A stretch of DNA of 64,000 nt from Planctomycetota bacterium. Lineage in GTDB: Bacteria > Planctomycetota > J058. Below, piece after piece: positions 45,501-54,434 of this stretch (positions are counted from its first letter, which is position 1; each line of letters opens with the position of its first letter). Below the pieces are notes generated by a model. The model made no database searches. It was not told the origin of the DNA and saw nothing but the letters and a program-made list of their open reading frames with translations. The position numbers and the translations under genes are program-made. Location: contig JAMLIC010000013.1 of NCBI GenBank assembly GCA_023954375.1, forward strand, positions 62,001 through 126,000, in the 5' to 3' direction.

Positions 45501-45784
45501 CCTCCGGCGACGAGGCGCTGGGCGTCCTCGGCCGCCGCCGGGTCGACCTGCTCCTCAGCGACGTCGTCATGCCCGGCCGCGCGCACGGGCGGCGGCTCGT
45601 CGACGAGGCGCGCGCCCTGCGCCCCGACCTGCGCGTGCTGTTCATGTCGGGCTACCCCGACGGGCACGCGGCCCCCGGCCCGGTCCTGCAGAAGCCGCTC
45701 GCGCCGGCGGCGCTCGCCCGGGCCGTGCGCGAGGCGCTGGACGAGGAGGCCACCGAGGTCGACGAGGTCTGCTCGCCTGGCTAG
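42530..45784 (+). CDS. Hybrid sensor histidine kinase with three PAS domains and receiver
   Basis: About 1084 residues. Two membrane helices (about 22-38 and 295-315) bracket a periplasmic sensor region. Three PAS domains follow (about 332-443, 447-568, 575-693; QSPASILITDPDGAIEYVNP is clearest). The HisKA box is GGVAHDFNNLLT near 718, then HATPase (NLAVNARDAM, DTGVGID, GTGLGLATVHG). A C-terminal receiver domain follows (about 962-1080; DLLLSDVVMPG, LQKPL). It autophosphorylates and passes phosphate to its own receiver; no DNA-binding output is fused. The start is a GTG at 42530; a TTG at 42551 is possible. The next gene begins 10 bases later. Confidence 0.9.
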   Translation: MAGTGPALDAFEVLLKKPGRRGRAWLGAAGAGALLAGFALIEVPRARSEAVAAGRADLLGGLELRRMAIDAWLADRQADAEAVATFPSAVELAGAPAPSDEVRAHFGVALTTFARALRYERIDVLGRGDRVLLHRGPTDAIDPVVVAAGRAAREARQGIVDLVRLADGRAALLSAAPILDAGGDVVGAAVLATDVRDELLPLLEARQDPTLMALVLRSDREGVTVLAASGAGPHEPAGLGWAAGVSDRVHFDPSARDAAGAPALGAAAPLVGAPWLVAVTTPSAAVDAAIRPRLLRAGAGWAGMAGAVLLLGVGLAWGQRQAADAALARSQGRLALLLEHANDAIVFLDLAGRIQETNRRAEVLYGPGLVGRHALEQRPARLREVGRADLELLVARGWNVYETLHVAADGREVPVEISARVVDLDGERGVVALIRDVSERRQALADLEEARRRLEGALAVGRMGHWRLDLASGRAAWAPELFALIGRDPALGAPTLEEALALLAPDARRRLEERLRRAVEEGVSSDDEHAVVRPDGRALHVRVVIDAVHDEAGRVVELHGLAQDVTDRHTAEEGLRKLSRAVEQSPASILITDPDGAIEYVNPRFEDVTGWRADEVLGKNPRLLKSGLTPREVYAELWATITAGGAWQGELHNVRKDGAPLLESATIAPIRDADGAITHFVAVKEDITARRAAEEELRRTREQLLQAQKMEAVGRLAGGVAHDFNNLLTVIEGYTRLAMDPLPAGDPARRKLEQVVRAAERAAGLTRQLLAFSRRLPASPRVVEPGALVRDMTGMLRRLLGERVALRVEAAPDAGEVTIDPGQLEQVVMNLAVNARDAMPDGGALTIEVAAEDLGPGDAALGRRAGRWVRLAVIDTGVGIDAATRARLFEPFFTTKPAGQGTGLGLATVHGIVEQAGGFMTVESAPGAGARFEVHLPRAAAGTGPVEDPAASSPPPPGRGETVLVAEDEPAVRELAREVLAARGYRVLACASGDEALGVLGRRRVDLLLSDVVMPGRAHGRRLVDEARALRPDLRVLFMSGYPDGHAAPGPVLQKPLAPAALARAVREALDEEATEVDEVCSPG

Positions 45785-45794
45785 CCTCGACCGT

Positions 45795-46304
45795 ATGGAT
45801 CAGCCCCTCGACGACCAGGCCTTCGACGCGCTCATGGCCGAGCACCTCGGCCCGCACCTGCGCGTGTACGTCGCGGCGCGTCTGGCCGAGCGGCCCGCGC
45901 CGCCGCCGCTCGAGCCCGTCCTCGAGGACCTCTACGCCGGGCTGCTGGCCTGCGACGCGTTCGTGCACCTGGGCGCGTCGCGGGACCTGTTCACCCGGGT
46001 GTACGGCCTGGTCGAACGCGCGCTGCCGCATCTCGGCGCGGCGGCGCTGCGCCGGCCCGTCGACCCCGCGCTGCTGGAGCGCGCCCGCCGCTTCGTGGCC
46101 CTGACCGCGGCGCACTGGCACGGCCTCCACGTCGAGCGGCTCGACGGGCTGCTCGCGCTGCGGCCGCGCGAGCGCGAGGCGGTCCTCCTGCGGGAGTTTC
46201 ACGCCCTGACCATGTTCGAGATCGGCCAGCGCCTCGGCCTCGAGCGCGAGGCGGCGCGGGCGCTGGTGTCCCGGGCGCGCGAGCTGGCGCGCCCGAGCGG
46301 CTGA
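45795..46304 (+). CDS. Degenerate ECF-sigma-like protein
   Basis: A 169-residue protein. The last 60 residues look like sigma region 4 (LDGLLALRPREREAVLLREF, then LTMFEIGQRLGLEREAARALVSRARELA, a HTH). The N-terminal part lines up with region 2 only loosely: the usual EDLVQETF is replaced by LEDLYAGLLACDAF, and the RNA polymerase contact helix is poor. It may be a DNA-binding adaptor rather than a working sigma. It starts 10 bases after the hybrid histidine kinase gene, so it may be the output protein of that sensor. Confidence 0.65.
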   Translation: MDQPLDDQAFDALMAEHLGPHLRVYVAARLAERPAPPPLEPVLEDLYAGLLACDAFVHLGASRDLFTRVYGLVERALPHLGAAALRRPVDPALLERARRFVALTAAHWHGLHVERLDGLLALRPREREAVLLREFHALTMFEIGQRLGLEREAARALVSRARELARPSG

Positions 46305-46316
46305 GGCGACGCCGTC

Positions 46317-48929
46317 TCAACGCCCCAGCACGACCGTCCCCGCGCCCAGCTCCACCAGCACGCCGCCGTGGTGGATCGCCACGCCGTCCTCGCGGAACTC
46401 GACCCGCACCCCGCGCAGGCGCACGGTGCTGCGCGACTCGAGCGTCGCGGTGGCGCTCGTCCCGAGCGGCGCGAGGAGGAGGCGCGCGTCGACCGCGTCG
46501 GCGGTGATCGTCACGTCGACCCCGTCGAGCGAGCGCAGCGTCGGCGTCCCGGTCGTCGCGTCGACCTCGAGCTTGCCGTGGGCCGTGACGCGCGCCGGGC
46601 CGGTGAGGCGCACCGTCGTCTCGCTCGTGGCGTCCTTCGTGCGGAAGGCGGTGCCGCGGGCGAAGTCGACCGAGAGCGCCAGGTCGACCTTCGCCGGGCC
46701 GACGAGCGGCTGGCCGCCCGCGGCCAGGGCGCGCGGGTCGAGGCGGAAGCCGACCGCGGCGCGCAGGTCGACCGTCGTGCGCCCGCGGAGCGCCAGGGCC
46801 AGGTCGCGGTGGGCGACGCTGCCGGCCTCGAGCACCAGGTGCGCCTCGAGGGTCGCGCCGCGCTCGCCGCGCGAGAAGCCCTCGGTCTCGAGCACGCCCG
46901 TGCGCACGTCGGCGCGGCGCAGGTCGCCCGTCGACACCGCCAGGCGCGTGCCGGCGCCCACCTCGCCGCGGAGCACCGGCCCGCCGGGGAGCCCGTGCTC
47001 GACGGTGCCCGTGCCCTCGCGCAGGGTCACGCTCCCCTCGGCCGCCACGCGCCGCACCTCGGTCACGGCGCCCTCGCGCGTGCCGAAGCGGACGTTCGCC
47101 GCCGTCCGCGCGGCGACGTCGACCGGCCCGGGCAGGTCGGCCGTCACGCCGGCGGCGCTCACCCGCGTGCCCTCGCCCGTGCCGGCGACGCGCGCGTCGA
47201 CCGTGACGCGGGCCCCGCCGCCCTCGAGCGTCCGCTCGCGGATCCCGGCGAAGGTGTAGGCGTAGAGGTTAACCCGCGCGCCGGGGCGCAGGGTCGTGGT
47301 CGCCTCGACGCGGTCGGCGCCCTCGCCCGTGAGGAGGTTGACCATCCCGGGCGTCGTGGTGGCGCCGTTCAGGCGCACCTCGGCCTTGGTGAAGATGAAC
47401 CCCATGCGCGTGCCGAGCGTGCCCTCGGCCGAGAGCACCGGTCCGCGCGACTCGTCGACGCCCGGCGTGCTCGGGTCGTCGGCCGCGGCCACGTCGAGGC
47501 GCGCGGGCAGCCCCGGCGCCAGCCGGTCCGCGCCGTGGATCGACACGGGGCTGTCGACGGTCAGCCCGTAGCGGCTGTCGCGGCTGATCGTCAGCTCGCG
47601 CCGGTCGTCGGGGTTCCCGGTGAGCGGGCGCAGCACGAGGCGCGCGTCGCCCTCGAAGTCGGCGCGGGCGCGGCCGGGCGCGACCAGGTAGGCGCCCTCG
47701 GGCAGCTCGGCCCGCAGGTCCGACAGGTTCGCCTCGGCGCGGGCGCGGGCGGTCACCTCGAGGTCCACGCGCTCCGGGTCCTCGAACGGCAGGCGCGCCC
47801 GGTGCTCGCCCGACAGGTGCAGGCTCGCGCGGTCGATCCGGGTCCGGCCGACGCCCGGCTCGTTCACCTCGCCCGAGACCGTGCCCGTGGCCAGGAAGGT
47901 GTTGTCGCGCCGCGGGTCGCTCTCGTAGGTGCGCCCGACGAAGCGGCCGTGGGCGGCGAAGCGCAGCTCGTGGTCGCTCAGGTCGAGGTGCCCGCGCCCG
48001 TCGCTCAGGGTGATCCGCCGCGGGTCGGCGCGCGCCTCGAAGCGCAGCGACAGGTCGGCGATCGGGATCGCCTCGAGCACCGGGCGCAGGTCATCGAGGC
48101 CGTTGCTGGCCGCGCGCGAGCCCTCGGCGCCGGGCTTCGGCAGCCAGTCGAGCAGGTCGGTCGCCCGCGGCGGCCAGCGCTCGATCGGCAGGGTGTCCTC
48201 GAGCTTGACCACCTGCCCGTCCTGCTTCACGTCCTTCCACTTGCCGCCGCGCCAGCCGAAGAACCAGGTGCCGCGGTCCCAGCTCTGCACCGTGCCGTCG
48301 CGCTTGATGCGGATGTCCGGGACGAACGCGCCCGCGAGGCCGGAGCCGGCGGTCTTGAAGACCATGGCCCCGTCCTCGTCGCGGTAGATCTTCTCGATCG
48401 TCAGCTCCTGCGGCCAGAAGCTCACGCCCATGAGGTTGAGGTTGAGCTTGAAGTGCAGGACGCCCTTGTCGTCGAGCGTCATCGAGTTGAAGCGCAGCGG
48501 CCCGAGCGACATGGGGCTCGACGGGATGAACTCCAGCTTGCGCAGGACGGCCTCCTGCTCGCCGCGCCGCTTCTCGAAGCCGGCGGCCAGGCGGATCACC
48601 GTGCCGTCCTTGACCGAGAAGGGGCCGATCCGCGCCGTGCCGTTGACGACCGTGAAGGTCGAGCGCCGGTCGACGGTCATCGACGCGCTCAGGTTGATCG
48701 AGCGGAACGCCTCGAGGTACTGGCGCAGCTCGTCGCCGGTGGGGTTGCGCGCGGCGAACGAGAGGTCGTTGAGGACCGCGTCCGCGCCGTCGCGGCTGGA
48801 GACGATCGCCTCGAACGGGTCCTCGACCGGCTGCGCCCGGACGGGTCCGGCCGCGGCGGCGACCAGGCCGAGGGTCAGGGCCAGCAGCAGGCCCGTGCGT
48901 TCCAGCCTTCGAGCGTCCGTCCGGATCAT
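46317..48929 (-). CDS. Large secreted beta-rich protein, unknown function
   Basis: An 870-residue protein with a Sec signal peptide (hydrophobic LLLALTLGLVAAAAG, cleavage expected after VRA). The rest is soluble, without membrane helices, and almost entirely short beta-strands with repeated patterns (for example ARVTVDARVAGTGEG, GSVTLREGTGTVEHG, TTVRLTGPARVTAHGKLEV). It ends GGVLVELGAGTVVLGR. The pattern recalls long beta-helix or AsmA/lipid-transfer-like proteins, but no family is clear. ATG at 48929 follows GGGAGAGG. It is divergent from the HEAT-repeat gene. Confidence 0.65.
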   Translation of the reverse strand: MIRTDARRLERTGLLLALTLGLVAAAAGPVRAQPVEDPFEAIVSSRDGADAVLNDLSFAARNPTGDELRQYLEAFRSINLSASMTVDRRSTFTVVNGTARIGPFSVKDGTVIRLAAGFEKRRGEQEAVLRKLEFIPSSPMSLGPLRFNSMTLDDKGVLHFKLNLNLMGVSFWPQELTIEKIYRDEDGAMVFKTAGSGLAGAFVPDIRIKRDGTVQSWDRGTWFFGWRGGKWKDVKQDGQVVKLEDTLPIERWPPRATDLLDWLPKPGAEGSRAASNGLDDLRPVLEAIPIADLSLRFEARADPRRITLSDGRGHLDLSDHELRFAAHGRFVGRTYESDPRRDNTFLATGTVSGEVNEPGVGRTRIDRASLHLSGEHRARLPFEDPERVDLEVTARARAEANLSDLRAELPEGAYLVAPGRARADFEGDARLVLRPLTGNPDDRRELTISRDSRYGLTVDSPVSIHGADRLAPGLPARLDVAAADDPSTPGVDESRGPVLSAEGTLGTRMGFIFTKAEVRLNGATTTPGMVNLLTGEGADRVEATTTLRPGARVNLYAYTFAGIRERTLEGGGARVTVDARVAGTGEGTRVSAAGVTADLPGPVDVAARTAANVRFGTREGAVTEVRRVAAEGSVTLREGTGTVEHGLPGGPVLRGEVGAGTRLAVSTGDLRRADVRTGVLETEGFSRGERGATLEAHLVLEAGSVAHRDLALALRGRTTVDLRAAVGFRLDPRALAAGGQPLVGPAKVDLALSVDFARGTAFRTKDATSETTVRLTGPARVTAHGKLEVDATTGTPTLRSLDGVDVTITADAVDARLLLAPLGTSATATLESRSTVRLRGVRVEFREDGVAIHHGGVLVELGAGTVVLGR

Positions 48930-49142
48930 GGCGACCTCTCCCAGCGGCCGGTCCATTTGCAGACACCATGCCTGAGACGAACGTCCGCTCGCGGACTTGT
49001 GGCTACGTCACTTAGTCAGGCCGAGAGACGTATCTGCGCCGAAGTGCGGCAGTCGCCCGCCTCGTTTCCGATTCGGCACCGAGAGTCGCCCTGGTCCGGC
49101 GCGGACGGCGCCGTTACCCTCTGGCACGCTCCAGGAGGCTTC

Positions 49143-50354
49143 GTGCGACGAGCCTGGCTGCCGATCCTCCTCGTGCTCCTGGCCGACCCCGCGCGCGCCG
49201 GTGTGTGGGAGGACCCCGACCTGGCGACCGCCCTCGCGCGCGCCGCCCATGTGGTCCGCGCCCGGGCGCCGGCCGCGGGCGCGCGAGGGCGCCCCACGGT
49301 CACCTTCCGGGTCGAGGTCGCCCTCAAGGGGGGCGCAGGGCCCGGCGCGACGCTCGAGGTAGGCGGCCTCCACGACCCGAGCGCCTCGCCCGGGCCGGTG
49401 TTCGCGCCCGACGAGCAGGTGTGGCTGATCCTCGTCGCGGACGAGGAGACGGGGGCCCTGCGCGTGCCGACGCCGACCTTCGGCCGCTACCCCCTGCGCG
49501 AGGGGCAGGTGGTCCACGCGACGCCGCGCGACACCTACCTGCGCCTGAGCCTCCCCGAGGAGGTCTTCATGGCGCTCGTCCGCCTGCACCTCGGGGAGCG
49601 CGACGCGGCCTGGCTCGCGGGCCTGCGCCGCCACCTCGACGCGGTGGCGCCGACCGAGCCCGGCCCGCCGCGCGCGCTGGCGTTCGTCGGTCTGGAGGCG
49701 CTGGCGCTCGTGGGCGAGGAGCAGGACGCGCCGCGCGCCGAGCGCCACCTCGACCCGGCCGGCCCGTTCCAGCTGCGCGTCTCCGCCTGCCGGGCGCTCG
49801 CCCGGGCGCTCGGGGCGCGCGCGGCGCCGCGCCTGGTGAAGGTCGTCCAGACCGACCCCGAGCCCGCCGTGCGCTCGGCCGCCGCCGACCTCCTGGCGCG
49901 CGCCCCCGGGCCGGCGTCGCACGCGGGCGAGGGGCTCGCGCGCCGGCTCGTCGCGCTCGTCGCGGACGCCCCGGCCGAGCCGGTGCGCTTCGTGGGCCCC
50001 AACGACCCGCGCCTCGACGCCTGGCCCTCGCCGCGCGTGGCGCTCGTGCGGGCGATCGGCCGCGCCGGCCCGGCGCCCGTGCGGGCCGAGCTGCTCGCGC
50101 TCCTCGACGGGCCCGCGCAGCCGCTCGAGGTGTTCTCGGAGGTCCTGCGCGCGCTCCTCCTCCTGAAGGGCGACGCGGCCCTGGCCGGGGACCTCGCCGC
50201 GAGGCTGCGCCCCGACGACTCGGACGAGCCGGGCGACGACCTGCGCAACCGCGAGCTCTGCGCGGCGCTGACCATGCACACGGGCCTGGAGCACGGGCTC
50301 GACGTCGCGCGCTGGCGGGCGTGGGCGGCGCAGGAGCGCGCGCGTCAGCGGTAG
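49143..50354 (+). CDS. Secreted HEAT-repeat protein
   Basis: A 403-residue protein. GTG at 49143 follows CAGGAGGC. The first 20 residues are a signal peptide (AWLPILLVLLADPARAG). A beta-rich part of about 140 residues (TVTFRVEVALKG, EQVWLILVADEETG) is followed by HEAT-like helical repeats (FQLRVSACRALARALGARAAPRLVKVVQTDPEPAVRSAAADLL). These repeats usually make protein contacts. It ends 10 bases into the convergent downstream gene. Function unknown. Confidence 0.7.
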   Translation: MRRAWLPILLVLLADPARAGVWEDPDLATALARAAHVVRARAPAAGARGRPTVTFRVEVALKGGAGPGATLEVGGLHDPSASPGPVFAPDEQVWLILVADEETGALRVPTPTFGRYPLREGQVVHATPRDTYLRLSLPEEVFMALVRLHLGERDAAWLAGLRRHLDAVAPTEPGPPRALAFVGLEALALVGEEQDAPRAERHLDPAGPFQLRVSACRALARALGARAAPRLVKVVQTDPEPAVRSAAADLLARAPGPASHAGEGLARRLVALVADAPAEPVRFVGPNDPRLDAWPSPRVALVRAIGRAGPAPVRAELLALLDGPAQPLEVFSEVLRALLLLKGDAALAGDLAARLRPDDSDEPGDDLRNRELCAALTMHTGLEHGLDVARWRAWAAQERARQR

Positions 50355-50977
50355 TCGGGCGCGAGCGTCAGCGGCAGCCCGAGGCCCACCGCGAGGGCGC
50401 GCGCGAGCGCCGGGGCCCAGGCGTCGACCATGAGGTCGAGCCCGTCATAGGTGGGGTCGAGGTGCACGATGTGCTCCTCGCACCGCGCCACGACGACGCG
50501 CCGGCCGCCGTCGAGGTGCAGGACGACCCCGCGCTCGACCCAGTCGGCCGAGAGCGTCGCCTCGACGCCGCGCAGGGCGTGGCGCGGCAGCGCGCCCGGG
50601 TCGCGCAGCCAGGCCTCGTCCTGGCCGAGGGCGCGGAGGACGACGCCCTCGCGGTCGACGACGAGCGCCGGCGCCGGGGCGACCGACCACGCGGTCGTCC
50701 ACGGCGTGGCGTGCATGGTGTCGACCTCGCCGGGGAGCGCGAGGGGCCCCAGGCCGCGCAGGAGCGCCGCGACCTCCTCGCGGACGACGGGGCCGTCCCA
50801 CAGCGCCTCGGGCGGCCCCGGGTCGACGCGCAGGAGGGTCACGCGCTCGACGCCGGTGCGCCCGAAGAACTGCCCGGGGCCGGCCAGCGCCAGGTCGACG
50901 CCGGCGAGCAGGGGGCGGAGGCGCGCCGCGAGCGCCGCCCCGTCCTCCTCGACCTCGATCCGGTCCTCGCAGGCCAT
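50345..50977 (-). CDS. Hypothetical protein
   Basis: A 210-residue soluble protein (CEDRIEVEEDGAALAARLRP at the start, GRRVVVARCEEHIVHLDPTYDGLDL near the end). It has no signal, membrane helix or metal motif. ATG at 50977 follows AGGTAGG. It is divergent from the GMC oxidoreductase gene, with 76 bases between. No family was recognised. Confidence 0.55.
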   Translation of the reverse strand: MACEDRIEVEEDGAALAARLRPLLAGVDLALAGPGQFFGRTGVERVTLLRVDPGPPEALWDGPVVREEVAALLRGLGPLALPGEVDTMHATPWTTAWSVAPAPALVVDREGVVLRALGQDEAWLRDPGALPRHALRGVEATLSADWVERGVVLHLDGGRRVVVARCEEHIVHLDPTYDGLDLMVDAWAPALARALAVGLGLPLTLAPDYR

Positions 50978-51053
50978 GTGCCTACCTGTAGCCGCCCGGC
51001 CGTGCGCGCGCCGCACGCACGCAGGACGCCAGCCCCGCGCTACGATCCCGGGC

Positions 51054-52883
51054 GTGACCACGGCGACGCAGGCGGGCTCCTTCCTCGAGCGCTGGCTCGT
51101 GTTCCACGGCGCCGCGCCGCACGACGCCCCCGGGCTGGCCCGGCGCGCGCGCGAGCGGGCCGCGCGCTACCCGTTCCCCGTGTCGCGCGCCTTCCCCGAG
51201 GTCGAGCGCTGGCTCGACCGCGCCGCGCCGCTGCTCCTCCTCGGCACGCCGCGCCGCGCGCGCGCTCTCGACGACGACGCGTTCGACCGCCTCGAGGCCC
51301 GGCTCCAGCACCACCCGAGCATGGTCGTCCGCGCCATGTACACGCTGGCCCGCTACCCGGGCCTCGACCAGCTCTACCCCGACGAGGGCCCGCCGCGCGT
51401 GCCCGGCCACCCGCTGCTCGAGCGGCAGGACCGCGTGCGCCTCGGCACCTCGCACGTCGCCGCCGACCCCGACGTGGTCGTGATCGGCAGCGGCGCCGGC
51501 GGGGCGCCCGCCGCCTGGTCGCTGGCGCGGGCCGGTCTGCGCGTTGCGATCGTCGAGGCCGGGCGCCTGCTCACGGCGACGACGACGCACGAGGCGCTCG
51601 AGCGCCACTACCTCGACCAGGGGTTCATGGGCAGCGCCGACCCGAAGGGGATGGTCCTCCTGCTCGCGGGCGAGGCGGTCGGCGGCACGACCGTGATCAA
51701 CTCCGGGACGTCGCTGCGCCCGCTGCCGGAGCAGCTCGCCGCCTGGGACGCGCAGGCCGGGACGTCGTTCGCGGGCGGCGCGCTCGACCCGTGGTTCGAC
51801 CTGGCCGAGCGGCAGTGCGGGATCGCGCCCTCGCGGCGCGAGGTGCTCGACGCGTCGGCGGCGATCATCGAGCGCGGCTTCGCGGCGCTCGGGCGCGACG
51901 ACGTCCACGTGCTCCCGCGCAACGCCCCCGACTGCGAGGGCGGCGGCCGCTGCTGCTTCGGTTGCCCCAACGGGGCCAAGCTGAGCACCGACCGCGCCTT
52001 CCTGCCCGAGGCGGTCGACCTGGGCGCGCGCCTGCTCATGGGGACGCGCGCGCTGTCGATCGCCGAGGACGCGCGCGGCGTCGAGGTCCTCGTGCAAGGG
52101 CCCGACGGCGCGCGGCGGACGCTGCGCGCGCGCGCGGTCGTCCTCGCCGCCGGCGCCCTGGGCACGCCGGCGCTCCTGCGCAGCAACCGCCTCGGCAGCC
52201 GCTGGCGGCTGGCGGGCGACGGGCTGCGCCTGCACCCGGCGTCGAAGGTCTTCGGCCTCATGCCCGACCCGCTGCCGCACGGCGGGGTGCCGCAGGGCGT
52301 CGGCTACCGCCCGCCCGAGCTGCCGAACGTCACCTGCGAGGGCGTCCACACGCCGGCCGCGGCCGCCGCGCCCATGGTCCAGGCGGCCGGGCGGCGACAC
52401 CGCTGGTGGATGGAGCGCTACGACCACCTCGCCACCTACGGCATGATGGTCCGCGACCGCGCGACCGGCGCCGTGCGCCAGCCGGGCGGCAAGCGCCTGA
52501 TCCGCTACCGCCTCGACCCCCAGGACGCCCGCGACCTCGGGCGCGCGCTCGTGCTCACGGCCGAGGCGCTCTTCGCCGCCGGCGCCCAGCGCGTGCTCCT
52601 GCCGCTGGCGGGCGTCGACCCCGAGGTCCCCGACGTCGACGCCCTGCGGCGCCTCGACCCGGCGGCGTTCTCGCCCGCGCACCTGCTCACCTGCGGCTTC
52701 CACCCGCAGGGCACGGCCGGGGTCGGCCGCGTCGTCGACCACGACCTGCGCGTCGTCGGCACCCGCCGCGTGTGGGCGGCCGACGGCTCGGTCCTGCCCG
52801 ACTCGCCGGGCGTGAACCCGCAGGTGACGATCATGGGGCTGGCGCTGCGCATGGCCGACCGCCTGGCGCGCGAGCTGGCCTGA
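51054..52883 (+). CDS. GMC-type FAD-dependent oxidoreductase
   Basis: A 609-residue protein of the glucose-methanol-choline oxidoreductase family. The FAD-binding motif VVIGSGAGGAPAAWSLARAG lies at about 142-161 and the GMC signature GGTTVINSGTSLR near 217. The Cys cluster CEGGGRCCFGCPNGAK is typical of the long-chain-alcohol/sterol oxidase branch. The C-terminal part has the active-site HPQGTAG and NPQVTIMGLALRMAD. The substrate is probably an alcohol or sterol-like lipid (inference). No signal peptide is seen. The next gene, 10 bases later, encodes a family-typical partner. Confidence 0.88.
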   Translation: MTTATQAGSFLERWLVFHGAAPHDAPGLARRARERAARYPFPVSRAFPEVERWLDRAAPLLLLGTPRRARALDDDAFDRLEARLQHHPSMVVRAMYTLARYPGLDQLYPDEGPPRVPGHPLLERQDRVRLGTSHVAADPDVVVIGSGAGGAPAAWSLARAGLRVAIVEAGRLLTATTTHEALERHYLDQGFMGSADPKGMVLLLAGEAVGGTTVINSGTSLRPLPEQLAAWDAQAGTSFAGGALDPWFDLAERQCGIAPSRREVLDASAAIIERGFAALGRDDVHVLPRNAPDCEGGGRCCFGCPNGAKLSTDRAFLPEAVDLGARLLMGTRALSIAEDARGVEVLVQGPDGARRTLRARAVVLAAGALGTPALLRSNRLGSRWRLAGDGLRLHPASKVFGLMPDPLPHGGVPQGVGYRPPELPNVTCEGVHTPAAAAAPMVQAAGRRHRWWMERYDHLATYGMMVRDRATGAVRQPGGKRLIRYRLDPQDARDLGRALVLTAEALFAAGAQRVLLPLAGVDPEVPDVDALRRLDPAAFSPAHLLTCGFHPQGTAGVGRVVDHDLRVVGTRRVWAADGSVLPDSPGVNPQVTIMGLALRMADRLARELA

Positions 52884-52892
52884 GGAGGGGCG

Positions 52893-53351
52893 GTGGGCTT
52901 CCGCGTCACCGAGGTCATGACCGGCGCGCACGAGCGGCGCGACGACGGCGCCGCCGGCCCGCGGCGCTTCGCCTTCCGGGTCACCTGGGGCCCCGACCGG
53001 CTGCTCGAGTGGGCCAATCCGACGAGCGACCGCTTCCTCTGGCAGCCGCTCGAGGGCGAGGTCCTGGCCGACGGGCTGACCGCCGGCTGGGTCCCCTGCC
53101 GCGGCACGCTCTCGCTCGAGTACGTGGGGCGCCGGCGGATCCGCTACGAGATGGACTTCGAGGCGGACGGGGCCGTGCACCGCTTCGTGGGCGAGAAGGT
53201 GAACATCCGCCCCTGGAACCTGCTCGTGTCGCACACGACCTGCACCGGCACGATCACCGAGCTGGCCAGCGGGCGGCTGGTGTCGACCGTGGTCGCGACG
53301 TTCAGGCTGCGCGACCTGCCGAAGATGCTCCTGTCGACGCGCTGGGCCTGA
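52893..53351 (+). CDS. Small partner protein of the GMC oxidoreductase
   Basis: A 152-residue beta-rich protein (GTG start) with CRGTLSLEYVGRRRIRYEMDF, VHRFVGEKVNIRPWN and LVSHTTCTGTITE. The same sequence type is fused to, or encoded beside, some cholesterol-oxidase-like GMC enzymes. It is 10 bases after that gene here, so they are co-expressed. A lipocalin-like or substrate-presenting role is inference. Confidence 0.65.
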   Translation: MGFRVTEVMTGAHERRDDGAAGPRRFAFRVTWGPDRLLEWANPTSDRFLWQPLEGEVLADGLTAGWVPCRGTLSLEYVGRRRIRYEMDFEADGAVHRFVGEKVNIRPWNLLVSHTTCTGTITELASGRLVSTVVATFRLRDLPKMLLSTRWA

Positions 53352-53354
53352 GGC

Positions 53355-53699
53355 TCACGCCTTGGGCCGGACCGCCTCGATGAGGCGAGCGACCCGCCGG
53401 ACGCAGACGTCGAACGAGTCGGAGCGCCGGCGGGCGAGGTCCAGGTCGAGGCGCGCCGTCAGCGCCGGTTGGTCGACGACCTCCTGGTAGGCGCGTCCCC
53501 GGGCCATGTGCCTCGTCAGCCACTCCTTCGCGCCGCGGATCGCCTCGGGCTGCTCCGGGGCAGCGAGGTCGGTGGGGAGGCCGCGGCTGCCGGCGAGCGC
53601 CTCCGCGCTGGCGAGGAACCACGACTCGAACTCGCGGGTGGCCAGGACGACCTCCACCGTCAGCTCGCACACCCGCGCCGTGAGCTCGGCCGGCGTCAT
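53355..53699 (-). CDS. Hypothetical helical protein
   Basis: A 114-residue all-helical, charged protein (MTPAELTARVCELTVEVVLATR, DVCVRRVARLIEAVRPKA). It has no recognisable domain. It converges with the GMC partner gene (3 bases between stops) and is divergent from the split desaturase gene. Confidence 0.5.
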   Translation of the reverse strand: MTPAELTARVCELTVEVVLATREFESWFLASAEALAGSRGLPTDLAAPEQPEAIRGAKEWLTRHMARGRAYQEVVDQPALTARLDLDLARRRSDSFDVCVRRVARLIEAVRPKA

Positions 53700-53753
53700 G
53701 CCTGCATGCTACGCCACTGGGCGCCCCGCCGCCCGTCGGGCTACCCTGCCGCG

Positions 53754-54430
53754 GTGCCCGCCCCCAAGGAGCTCCTCACCGCCCCGGCCGTCGCCTGGCC
53801 CACGCTCGCCCTGCTCGCGGGCGTCCTGACCCTGTGGGCCGGGGTCGTCGCGCTGGCCCTCACGGGGGCGCTGCCCGAGGCCGCGGCCGTCCCGCTCCTG
53901 GTCGTCGCGGCGTTCGCGGCGTTCACGCCCATGCACGACGCGGCGCACCGCTCGGTCGCCCGCGCGCGCTGGGTCAACGAGGTCGCCGGGCGCCTCGCGG
54001 CGCCGCTCCTCGGCGCGCCGTTCGTCGCCTTCCGCTACGTGCACCTCGAGCACCACAAGCACACCAACGAGCCCGGCCGCGATCCGGACCTCTGGTCGGG
54101 CACCCGCCCGCTCCTCCTCCTCCGCTGGCTCACGCAGGACCTGCACTACTACGCCGTCGTGCTCGCCCGCCGCCGCGAGCGGCCGCGCGCGGAGCTCGCC
54201 GAGGTGGCGCTCGTCGTCGCCGCGCAGCTCGGGCTCCTCGGCGCGTTCGCGGCCGCGGGACACCTGCGCGAGGCGCTCCTCCTGTGGCTCCTGCCCGGGC
54301 GCCTCGCGATCGCGCTCCTCGCCTGGTCGTTCGACTACGTGCCGCACCGTCCGCACGTCACGCCGGCGGCGCGCGACCGGCTGCGCGCGACGCACGTCGT
54401 GCGCGGACCCTGGACGGCCCCGCTCCTCTG
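53754..54430 (+). pseudogene. Fatty-acid-desaturase-like gene, 5' part (split by RIT element)
   Basis: The first 225 codons of a membrane diiron desaturase or hydroxylase. Several helices are present, with His boxes HDAAH (residues 61-65) and HLEHHKH (97-103) and WSFDYVPHRPH later. The third His box is missing and lies on the far side of the inserted element at 57785. After 54430 the frame runs into element sequence and stops at 54542. Joining position 54430 to 57784 restores an open frame of 271 codons plus stop reading PLLCQNYHLIHHL, which is strong evidence for a simple insertion. GTG start at 53754. Confidence 0.85.
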
Positions 54431-54434
54431 TGAT

